Part shown: in pieces, positions 34,455 to 45,024 of the stretch
How the letters are laid out: each line of letters starts with the position of its first letter
How positions within the stretch are numbered: position 1 is the first letter of the stretch
Origin: Turbatrix aceti
Taxonomy: Eukaryota > Nematoda > Chromadorea > Rhabditida > Panagrolaimidae
Direction of reading: 5' to 3'
Assembly (NCBI GenBank): GCA_963969345.1
Contig: OZ017767.1
Span: 10,856,471-10,920,470 of the forward strand
DNA length: 64,000 nt
The notes under the pieces: generated by a model
Told to the model about the DNA's origin: nothing
Seen by the model: only the letters and a program-made list of their open reading frames with translations
The model's database searches: none
Program-made: the position numbers and the translations under genes

Positions 34455-37425
34455 ATGCCATCAGAGTGCATCCGGGTGTTCGGGCGCGTCAGACCGACGG
34501 CAGGCCTACGACAAGGCGACTCGAGGTCGGCTGTCACCGCGGATGCCGATCACTCGCTCATCAGACTGCAGAATCACGATGCCTTCGAGTTTGACGGCGT
34601 CTTTGATGAAAACGCTGATCAGGTTCGTTTCTATCAACTTTTTTGAGTTTTATTCGTTTTTTTTTTCAGGACAGCGTGTTTTGCACGGTCGCCCTCGGCA
34701 TCGTCGATGACTTTCTGCTCGGCATCAACGGCACGGTCTTTGCCTACGGCCAGACGGGGTCCGGCAAGACGTTTACCATGGTCGGGGCCCAGACCATCGA
34801 AGCCAGCTCTGCCAACCGAGGCATCATCCCTCGTGTGTTGGAAAGAATATTTTCCGTTCTCGACCAGAGATCTGGCGATGTGGGTTTTTTGATGGATTTT
34901 GGGGAGTTTTATAACGCATTTTTATTTTTTAGGATTCTTCGTTCAACTACACCATCACGTGCCAGTTTGTGGAGGTCTACAACGAAAGGGCCTACGACCT
35001 GCTCAGCGACGCCGCCGATGTCCACGTGGCGCGCAACGGCGACGAGGTGAGGCTGGTCGACGCAGCGAAGCCGTCGATCGCGAACATGTCCGAGGCCTTG
35101 GACCTCTTCTCGGCCGGCATGCAGACCCGCCGGGTCGCGTCGACGACCATGAACCGGGAGAGCAGTCGCTCGCACGCGCTCTTCGTGCTGCAGCTCGAGA
35201 CGAAGCAGGTGAACGAGGGCGGCGTCCGCGTCCGCTGCACGTCGCAGCTGAACCTCGTCGACCTGGCCGGCAGCGAGCGGCAGTCGCACACCGGGGCCAC
35301 GACCTCCGTCCGACTCAAGGAGGCCGGCAACATCAACAACAGCCTCTCGGTCCTCGCCCGCGTCATGCGCACCCTCGCCGGCAGGGACAAGAAGGCCTTC
35401 GTGCCCTACAGGGACTCGATCCTCACCTACGTCCTCATGAACGGCCTGGGGGGCAATTCGAGGACCTCCGTGGTCATCAACCTCCACCCGGACAACCAGT
35501 TTGCCAGCGACACGCTTTCTTCGCTGAGATTCTCGCAGACGGTCAAGAAGGTCAGGTGCAGGGCGGTCATCAACCAGGACATAGTCGCCACGGACATCAG
35601 CGCGTACAAGGAACGGATCGTCTTCCTGGAGAGCAGGATCGCCACTCTCGAGGAGGAAAGGGAGAACTCGGCCGCGACAGCCTCGACGGCGACCAACTCC
35701 GACCTCGAGAGCCGTCTCGCCGCCGCCCGCAAGGAGTGCGCCATGCTCGCGTCCAAGGTGGCCATCAAGGACCGCACCATCGCCTACCTCCGGGCGACCT
35801 CGACCGACGTCAACGCCAAGTCCGAGGTGCTCGAGGCGGAGATGGCCAGGCTCCAGCACAGCGCGGCCCTCGACGCCATCGACGGCCCTGTCGCGCAGCA
35901 GCTCTACGCAGACACCCTCCTGGACAAGAGCGAGCTCGAGAGCAGGCTCGTCGCCCTCGAGAACCGGCTGAGGGACAGGGACCAGGACATGAAGCGGTAC
36001 GAGAACCTCCAGAAGTCCGTCAAACGGGTCCGCGACCGACCTGGACAGGTGAGTTCACAAAAACACGGTTTTGAGAGGATTTTTTATTTTTCAGGACTTT
36101 TCCGACGTTAGTTTCGACGGCATGTCCCCGCAAATGTCCTACCGCGAACGCCGGGCTCGTCGGACGACTGTTTTCACCCCGCGACAGCCCTCACCTGAGC
36201 CGACCATCTCGGAGGAGGACGAGACCGACGACAGGGACCAACGCATCGCGGACCTCGAAATCGAGCTCACAGCCATGCACGAGAACGTCGCCGACCTCAA
36301 AAAGGCCCTCGCCGACGCGACAGAGGCCTCCGACCTCGCAGAAATCATGGCACAGATGGAAGAACTCAGGACCGAGCGGGACGAGTTCAAGGAGCAGGCC
36401 GCGGAGCTGGCGGACACCAGAAAGGCCCTCCAGCGCGAGCGGGAGGCCCGGTCCAACGTGGAGAAGGCGCACAAGGTGCAGTGCAAGACCCTCGACAACT
36501 ACGTGACCCAGGTCGACCGGCTGGCCCAGGAAGCGGCCGGGAAGGAGCAGGAGCTCAACGCCTGGATCGAGAGGTGCGAGGCGCTGGAGTCGGACCGCTT
36601 CCAGCAGCAGATCAACCAGACCATGGCGGTCGCCGGCGACGACGCCGAACGACGGCTCGAGACCGTCTCCGCCGAGCTCGAGGAGAGCAGGGCCACGAAC
36701 GAGGCGCTCAAGGCCGAGGTGGCCAAGCTGAACGCGCGCATCGAGCAGCTTAAGAAGCTGCGGCACCACCGGGACTCCGACGTGAACGCAGCCAAGGTCG
36801 CCAAGCTGGAGCGGGAGCTGCAGACCGCCAACCGGCAGCTCGCCGACCGCATGGAGGAGGTCGAGGTCCAGACCCAGGAGGCCCAGCGCTGGCAGCTCAG
36901 GGCGGAGGACAGCCACGCGCGCTACGAGCAGCTCGTCAAGGACGTCTCCTACATTGCCAAGATTGTGGTGGGTTTTGTCTGGTTTGGACCGGTTTCGACG
37001 GCCCAAGTCTTTTCCAGGGCCGAAACGACCTCGTCCACGGCCGGCCGAGCATCTTCGCGGTTCGGGAGAACCAGGAGAGCGTCGCCCAGCTCGTCATCAA
37101 GTACATCAGCGACACGGCCCGGGACTACGAGTTCCAGCTGAGCTCGCTGCGACTCTCCAACGACACGCTCCGGGGCGAGAACGGGCAGCTCGCCGAACTC
37201 AGCAAGCAGAACGAGCTGCTGCGGAAGGAGCTCGCCGAGGCGGCGTCCAGGTACGGCGAGAACGCGGGCCACATGAACCACCGCCAGAAGATCCAGTTCG
37301 TCCAGAAGGTGACAAACGAGCTCGCCGAGGTCAAAGCCGAGAACGCGAAACTCAAGGCCAAGCTCGAAGGCGAAAAGTCAAAGCGCCGCGCTCTCATGCA
37401 AGAAAATCGACAGCCAGCTCACTGA
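34455..37425 (+). CDS. kinesin-12 family motor (KIF15/KLP-18-like)
   Basis: Five exons, 34455-34622, 34670-34879, 34933-36048, 36095-36967 and 37018-37425, give 924 residues. The N-terminal motor (about 1-335) has the P-loop GQTGSGKT at 83-90, switch I NRESSRSH at 200-207 and switch II LVDLAGSER at 234-242, all intact. The neck region ends RAVINQD, recalling the KAVVNED of kinesin-12. A long coiled coil runs to the end, and near the C-terminus is NHRQKIQFVQKV, similar to a conserved kinesin-12 tail motif. Such motors act on microtubules in spindle assembly. It is shorter than vertebrate KIF15 (about 1390) and close to KLP-18 (about 930). Coding GC is very high compared with introns, which produces long antisense open frames. 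AATAAA is at 37470. Family certain; subfamily likely. Confidence 0.92.
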
Positions 37426-38400
37426 TCCTGTTTTTTACCCAATTTATACTGTGTAATCAAATTGAAAAGAATAAAGTGAACTGGTAACTGTTGATAAATC
37501 GTTTTTTTTTTATATTTTATTTTTTGTTAATTTTTTCAAAAATAAGTGAATACGTGAAAAAAATCTGAATTTGTCTCGATTTTTTAACAGGATTTAGGAC
37601 TGCAAAAAAAACTAAAAACCCATAAATTTTGCCGGAAGCGATTTTATTGCTGTCATCGAAACTTTCGTTGTGGGAGCCTATGCTTTTCGCTGCGGAAAAA
37701 AAAAACGGTGGTTATTTGACGCGCGTTTTTTTGTTGTTTTTTGCCTGCTCGTCGTTTCGAGCCGAAATTTCGAGTCTAGCGGCTCGAATATTCCACTCGG
37801 AAATTTTGGTTCGCTCGACAATGTCGGAAATCTTGCTAAAATTATCTACTTTATCAACTCTTTTTTTTGTAAATCTCCGCAAAAAAAATAAAATAAAATG
37901 TGTCACGTGACTGAAGTACCTTTATCAGCTACCATTCATAACATTTTTAAATGCCTCAAAAAAAAGATTAAATCGCTGACATGCGCGTGTGTGTGTGTAT
38001 GTGCAATCGGTGACAAATTACATATAAATAGGTGAGTAAAAAACATCTTACTAGTAGTAGCACGATAAAAAGTAATGAAAAAACGCGGTCAAAAGACAGA
38101 AAGGAAAAGAAAAGACAATCAGTTGCGTTTCTCGATTGTGATGTGTCAGTAATAATAAAACTCAAGGCACTACTGTCTCCTCAGAACCACAACCAGTTTA
38201 GGGTTACGGTAGTTGTGGTGGTGGTGATGATGATGATAGAAGTTACGGTTGACTATTGTTGTAGAAAATCACTTGGTAGTAAGTCGTGGCAGCATAGGGA
38301 GAGGCCGACGCAGGGTGAAAATTGAAGAAAAGAAAGAAAGAAAGAAGAATAGAAGGTTCTGGCAATCAACGGCGACAACGAAGAATCAATTGTGTGAATA
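37426..38400. other. intergenic between convergent genes
   Basis: It contains the kinesin 3' end with AATAAA at 37470-37475 and the 3' region of alpha-actinin. No further exon is recognised; the rest is AT-rich with short GT and GGT/GAT repeats near 37985 and 38210-38240. Confidence 0.5.
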
Positions 38401-41400
38401 TCAGTGGCCATATAGCGTTCGACTGAAGGCGGTGTAGTCAAAGGCACCGGGGTTAGAAGACGACCGGAAAGTAGACATGCGCGTGATACAGTACTCCGCC
38501 TCTTCGGGGGGTAGTTCTCGTCGGATTTCGTCGGCACTGATTGCTGGCTGAAAAAAAACATTTGTCAGAAACAAAATAACAAAAGAAAGAAAGAAAAACG
38601 ATATTTTTATTGCAATTACAAAAAAAATCGCTTCAAGAATCGAATGACTCGGCATTACGGTACATTGATCACAAAAATGTTATCTTTCAACTCTTTTGCA
38701 AAGTATTACTTCTCTTTTTTGGGTCTCGAAGCGAAAATATCCCCCATACTTCTTTTTTTGCCGTTTTTCATTCAAAAATCCATCAAAAAGCCTACCTTTC
38801 CACCTGCCAAGATGCGGAAGGAAGTGATCATCTGATCGACGGTATCGGTATCGGCATTTTCGCGTGTGAGGAAGTCAACAAGCGCTTCAAACGAAACCCT
38901 GCCGAGTCTGCCAGGATCGACGACAGAGATGATGCGTTGCATCTCCTGATCGCCCTCATGTCCGGGTCGGATGTCCTGACCGAGGGAGATGAGGCAAGAC
39001 TTGAGCTGATCGTAATCCAAGCCAGAGCGATCGCGGTCAAAGTGGTTGTACGAAGCGCGGTACTCGTTGAGTTGTTCCTGGGAAATGTTCTTCGAGTCAC
39101 GGAGCAGTATTTGGTTTTCGCATTCAGAGATGACACGGTTGATCGTCGTCATCAGCGATTCCCAGCCGACACGAAGCGATTCCATCGAGTATTGACCAAT
39201 GTTGTCAAAGACAAAGTTCTCCTGCATCTGTTGGTGGATGTTTTCGAGTTCGTCGAGCTTGGACTTGTAAGCATGGGTCTGAAAAAAATCGATATAGAAA
39301 ATGGATTAAAAAACGACACAACCTCCAAAAAAACGTAATTTTAATTTTCATCAAAAAAAATTGAACTTTTTGGACAGATAAATTGTAAAAGAAATTAAAA
39401 AATCTTTTTTTATAATTCTTTTGAACAAATTTTAAATAAAAAAAGTGCCCGTCTGACAAATTTTAAATTTAAAAAAACTCAGAATTTTTTACAAAAAAAT
39501 TTGCGCACAAAAAAAACTAAAATTCGCGAATTTAAAAAAAATGCAAAATTTTCGAATCGTTTTTTTGCAGAAAAAATAATCAATTTTGGTATAAAAAGCG
39601 ACCAAAAAACCACATTTTCGAACAAAAAATTTCCTTTTCACAATTTTCAGTCTATAAAACCCCACAAATCCTTACCGAGCTCTGGATCTCCCTCAACTGC
39701 TGTAGAGCCTTCTCGAGCGTCGTCTTGCCATCGATGGCGATGCCAAGAGTCTTGTTGAGCTGACTCTCGAGCCAGGGACCGAGTTGCTCTGCCTTCACCT
39801 TGAAGGCTTTGCGGAACTGATCATTTTGCTGTTGTTGGAAGAGTTCTCGCTGAAGTTGGCTGTCGCGACGCGGAATGAGTTCGAGGACCTCGTTCCACTT
39901 CCGGTTGATATCCTGGATGGCGACTTCGGTGTAGGGATTCTTGAGGAGATCCCGGCTGAGGCCGTGTTGCTCGATGAGACTCGCCATGTCTCGGTCGAGG
40001 CCAGCGAGGATGGCGTAGCCCTCTTCGGCGGCCTGGAGCGAAGCCTTGAACTTGTTGTGGTTCGCGAGGAGATTTTCGATCGTAGCCATGTCGTGGACGA
40101 TGAGATGATCCGCCAAATCTTCGCGAACGCTGTCGACCCAATTGTTGAAGGGTGCAGCGCGTTTTGCAAAGTCGAGTTGCTTGTTGTCCAAATCGTTGGT
40201 GATGCGCTCGAATTCTTCGAGTCGACGACGGCGCTCGACGGCCAGCGAGTTCAAATTCGCCTGGTGGCCGAGGACAGCATCGGCTTTCTCGTTGATGGCG
40301 AAGATGGGGACGTAGCGGAGGTCGTTGAGCTGTCGCCGGAGACTATCGATCTGCTGGACTCGCTCGTCGTGGGCCTGGAGGTCGCTTTCAAAGGCTTCGT
40401 GCCGCTTTTGAAGGGCGCGGACACCGTAGACCGAGAGGCTACGGTAATCGTTGCTGCGGAGGTTCTGCTCCTTGCCAGCGGCCCATTCGTCGTAGAGCTG
40501 GCACTTGCGCCAAAACTTGTCAACCAGGTGCTGTAGGCGCTCCAGGCTGAAAAAAATGGACAATTGAGGTCATTTTCACCAGTGTTGTCGGGTTACACGA
40601 ATTTTTAGGGTTCAGGTTCGGGTCAGGTAACCCGAAATTTTCGGATTTCGGTTCGGGTTCGAGCCGGGTTCTCCAAATTTTCGGAATGCAAAAATTTAAG
40701 TACAATTAAAGAAATTTTTAAATTAAAAATGATTTTATGAAAAAAAATTTCAAGTCAGTTTTTTTCAGGTAACCTGCTCATTACCCGAAAATTCCGGGTT
40801 GGGTTACCCGAAAAATTTCCGAACCTAAAAACCTTTATTTTCACCCCTAATTTTACAAAATAAAGGCATTTAAAGCCATTTTTAGTGAATCCCGACTCAC
40901 CGAACCATCTCGCTGATGAGCCAGTCCTCAAATCCGGTCTCCGACGTCTCCAGACCACGCCAGGCCTGGTTGATGTCCTTGATGAGGTGTCCATCGCGGG
41001 GCAGGAACGCGGGTCGATTGGTCAGACGAAGACGAGTCTGAAGTGTGTTGAAAAGCGTCTCCAGATTTCCTTTTTCATCGATTCGAGGCGGTTTCTCGTG
41101 GGTTCGGTATTGACGGAACTCGACGAGTTTCTGACGCACGTCCTCGAGGGTCAGGTCAGCGGATCGATCCGCGAGCCATGGCATCCAGCGATTGATCCAC
41201 GAAAGCAGCTGAAAGATCAAAATACGCTTTTTTTCACGCCGAAAAATATGCCAAAAAAACATACATCGGTGGCCAGTCTTTCGTAGTCCTCCATGAGTTG
41301 CTCGTTCTCCTGATTTGCCTTTAGGACGCGGCAGATTCTGTTGGCAGCGGTTTCGGCCTAAAAAAGTGGGGTAAAAAACGTTCAGAGAACAGATAAACAC

Positions 41401-43308
41401 AGAAAAATCAATCGACGAGCAAAAAAAGGGACAAAAAACAACAACAGACCTTACGCATACCCAAAAAGCAATGGTAGAACGACGAGACGTAGGTCATGAT
41501 GGCTTTTTCGTCTGGGACAACCGTATTCACCATGACTGAAACACGACGACTGTCACAACAGACATTTGACGAACAAAAAACAGTTGAACAAACATAATTA
41601 GATATTTTAAGGTAATTTTAAACGTAAAATAACACACGAACGAGTTTTAAGACAAATTTTTAATTTTTTAGGACATAGAAGACCGAAAATTAGTTCCTTT
41701 GGTTAAAATTTTACAAAAACTTTTTTTTCGTTTACGGTAAAAAAATCTTAGACGTGGACTTTCTGACTTGATTTACATGGACCCAACAAAACAGTAAAAA
41801 CGAAAATTCAGTTCAAACTACGAATAGCCTACATCTTTGGCATTGTAGCCATTGTTTTGGGGAACGGCCAGTGGCGGTTCGGGAAAGCGGACCTTTGGCT
41901 GATTTTGGAAAGCATGGTAGAAGCACGAGACGTACGTCATGATAGACTTATCGTCCGGCTTCGCGGAATACGCCACGTCTGAATTAAATTAAATTTCAGG
42001 TCAATTTAACGCAAAAAAAAATTTTTTTTTAATTTTGTTAAAATTTTTTAATTAAAAAAACCTACCTTCGGCGTCGAGCATCTTCGGGATGTCCAAGTGC
42101 TTCTCAGCAATGTCGAAAGCCAGATTCAAGTTATGAATCGGATCAGACTTGCTGAGTTTGTAGTAATCGATGAGTTCGGGTCGGTGCCTGTGAATGAGGG
42201 CACAGAGCGCAAGGCCGTCCTTCCAGGAAGTGTTGAAGTTCTGGACGTTGACGTTGTCGTAGGGGGCTGTCTTGCGCTGGCACCACAGCAGAAGACCGTC
42301 GCGGGCAGAGAGCTCACCGACACTGATGTCCTGAATGGCGAAGCGGAGAATGATGGTCCAGATGAGGCCGAGCGTCATCTTGACGTTGCCATCGACGATT
42401 TCCTCTGCTCCGATCGACACCAGCTTCACGCCCTTCGATTCGATGAATTCGAGCGCCTTGTTGACGTTGGCGATCTGGTGGAAGCGCATCTTGCCTCGGT
42501 CGGGCCTGGGAAGGGTTTCACCGGAAATTACCTCGAGGAGAAGCATGAGTTTGAGCCCTGAAAATTATTTTGAAATAAAAAATAAAAAACAAATGAAAAA
42601 AAATTTCATACCGTTTTGAAAATCTTCTTCGATATTTTCGATACCAGTGCCTGCCTTGCGGAGATGGCTGTTCGCCCATGCTGTGAACGTCTGAAAAAAA
42701 GCTCACAAATACAAAAAAAATAAAGTAAAAAAAACAAAAATTGAAAGAAAAAAATTGATAGTTTTGAAGCGAAAAAATGAGATATATAACTTTCGCTGCG
42801 AGAAATGAGTTCGAATTGATCGTAATCCACTATTTAGGGTTATTACGATTTTTCTATTATCTGCGAAACATTTTGAGCCAAAAATCTATTTTTTCGATTA
42901 TCGCAACAAAAATGAGGACACGGTTTTCGTTGTAGGAATTATAATAAAGTTTACAAAACTTTTTAGTTTTTTTTGCAAAACAAAGTTGTTTCTACTATTT
43001 TTCTTATCGTAAATCGTAATTACTGTTATTGTTATTTTTTTACGGTTCAATGCCGTTTTAGGCCAAAAATTCAACTTGTTGAAAACTACCAATTTTTTTC
43101 TTACAACGACAATTGCGATTTCGTTGCAAGAGTTTTGCACATGTTTACGAAATTTTCAGAATTTTTTGAAAAAACCAACCTTTTTCTGCTGTTTTTCCCA
43201 GGCAGGATCAAGCATGGCATCGCGGTCCCATTCTTCTTCCTGTTGAGTGTAGTCGCAGACAGGCTGATAGTATGGCGCCTGATGCGCAGACGAGTAGTAG
43301 TCAACCAT
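38401..43308 (-). CDS. ACTN: alpha-actinin, with mutually exclusive exons
   Basis: Exons: 43308-43180, 42690-42612, 42557-42066, then either 41978-41833 (8a) or 41535-41450 (8b), 41357-41265, 41208-40901, 40546-39676, 39278-38796 and 38547-38401. This gives 915 or 895 residues; family members have about 890. The order is two calponin-homology domains for F-actin ([26 protein letters not shown]), four spectrin repeats forming the antiparallel dimer, and a C-terminal EF-hand pair ending [15 protein letters not shown]. The first EF loop ([12 protein letters not shown]) is one residue off the canonical pattern, suggesting a calcium-insensitive, muscle Z-disc-type form. The frame is open upstream to an ATG at 43581, adding 91 Ser-rich residues; I use 43308 because MVDYYSS.. 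fits the family start. Confidence 0.96.
40580..40836. mobile_element. hAT-like repeat related to the 23.4 kb MITE
   Basis: It begins CAGTGTTGTCGGGTT, the same end as the MITE at 23368, and continues with repeated GGTTCGGGTT/ACCCGAA words. ATTTTCAC occurs on both sides (40572-40579 and 40837-40844), a possible 8 bp target duplication. The right end lacks the expected complementary terminus, so the boundary is tentative. It lies in an intron of alpha-actinin. Confidence 0.5.
41450..41535 (-). other. ACTN: alpha-actinin alternative exon 8b (short)
   Basis: 86 nt from TTTCAG|TCATGG to AAG|GTCTGT. It encodes [20 protein letters not shown], homologous to exon 8a and closer to the standard alpha-actinin sequence. 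Because both exons begin with two bases of a split codon and end in phase 0, including both would break the frame, so they must be used alternatively. Confidence 0.85.
41833..41978 (-). other. ACTN: alpha-actinin alternative exon 8a (long)
   Basis: 146 nt from acceptor ATTCAG|ACGTGG to donor GAT|GTAGGC. It encodes [20 protein letters not shown], the end of CH2, followed by a Pro-rich extension ([19 protein letters not shown]) that lengthens the neck between CH2 and the first spectrin repeat. It enters in phase 1 and leaves in phase 0, like 8b. Confidence 0.85.
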
Positions 43309-44970
43309 GGCTTGTGTTCGCTTCGAACTCCGGTTAGAGCACGATGATAATCGACGACTCAGACGACTTCCAACGACGCCGCCGTCAGCAGAATCAGTGA
43401 CTACGCAGCCTGAAGAAGCGTGGGGTGAGGGTGGGAGGGCGGTTGTGGTATCATCCGACTCGGATTCATTCACGGACGTAAGACGCAGGGAAGAAATGAG
43501 AGGAGGGATGTCTTCACACATCATATTCAAGACACAAAAATTGGCCTTTACATCCTCGACCATCCGACTATCGTCATCCATGACGATTCAGAGGGGGGGT
43601 AGGTAACGGTAGAAAAAATATCCCAACAGAAAGTGTCGAGGCAGAATCAAGCAACCGCAGAAACTTCTCTCTCCCGCTCTCGCTGGCTGGTTGTCAATTT
43701 TTGGAGAGAATGAGTAGGAAAAAAAGAGTGCGTATAGGCAGGTAGAAATAAAATAACAGCTCTCCCCCCCCGTGTGGTGGACAAAGACAAGAAAAAAAAG
43801 AAATAAAAACGCGTAAAAAAGACAGAAGAGCAACAGAAATTATGAGCAACGCAGGCAGGTTATCATGATCAATTTTTGCGTATCACACGAGACCGTTAAC
43901 TAATTGTCGGTGTTGAGTAGCGGTAAGCACTGTCCAAAAGTCATTGAGAAAAAAAAATAATTCTTGCAACACGAAGACAGGTTGGGAATTTGACTGATTT
44001 CTTCTCATTGACAGTCTCGAACGACCCTTTCTGGGCGGCGGAAGTGCGAAGGCAACGCGCATGACTGACCCCGGGTGATTTTGGTACAAAAAAAGCGTGA
44101 AAGTAATAAATTTGGGGTAAAAAGTGAAAAAATGACCAAAAGTGTGTAAAATTGGTTGTGAACGTAATTTTTTAGGCCAAAAATGAAAAAAAATGTTTAA
44201 ACCATAGAAAAAAACCCTGGGATTTGCTTTCACACATGTGAACGTAAATCACCTCGCACGTACAGGTTTTTTTTGAGGGTTTCAATCAACAATGGATTTT
44301 TTAAAATATTTTAAAAATAAAATTATCGGTCGGACTGAAGTAACGTGAAAAGTAAAATCCCCCTAAGCCCGTAAAAAACGACTAATGCAACACCACTTAA
44401 AAAAATGAGGGGATGAATGAGTGTCCAGTCGGATACGATACTATGGTGGTCAATGACCATACCAAATATGTATCGTCGTTCACATACGTGAAAATTTGTA
44501 ACGTAAAAATTTAGTAGTTTATTAGCGGGTGTAAAAACGGCCAGAGATACGATAAATGAACGTATAAAACACGAAAAAAGTAAAAAAAACCCCTCCCATC
44601 AATATCGTAACCCCCAAAACTAGAAACAACGCATTTACGATAGGAAAAAGAAACGGTAACAATTTTCAAGACAAGAAATATTAATGAACACAAAATAATA
44701 ACCGGAGAAACGGAAAAAAGAAAAGAAAAACCGGCAGGAGGGCTGGCTGGCGGCTATTCCACCGGTCGGGTCGGAGTAGGATGTGGATCAGCGTCGGTAG
44801 GGTTTAACAAAAACACGCAAACACGCGCGTTGGTGCGGAGGACCCCGCCACCAACCAACAACCACATCTCATCCGAGGAGCAACATGTCCTATAATTATG
44901 GGAATGGATGTGTGCGGAGGACAGAACATTACCTCTCATTTTGAAAATCCGTCAGTGTCTGTAGACTGTC

Positions 44971-44972
<2 letters not shown>

Positions 44973-45024
<52 letters not shown>
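44973..45024 (+). repeat. (GTAA)13 microsatellite
   Basis: Thirteen perfect GTAA units. Each unit resembles a splice-donor core (GTAAGT). Confidence 0.95.

Noticed and set aside
34899..37487. Several long alternative frames on both strands over the kinesin
   Set aside because: They result from the high GC of the coding sequence; only the frame with P-loop and switch motifs is supported.
39652..40563. Plus-strand frame of 250 codons opposite the alpha-actinin rod exon
   Set aside because: Antisense shadow of the spectrin-repeat exon, which is unambiguous on the minus strand.
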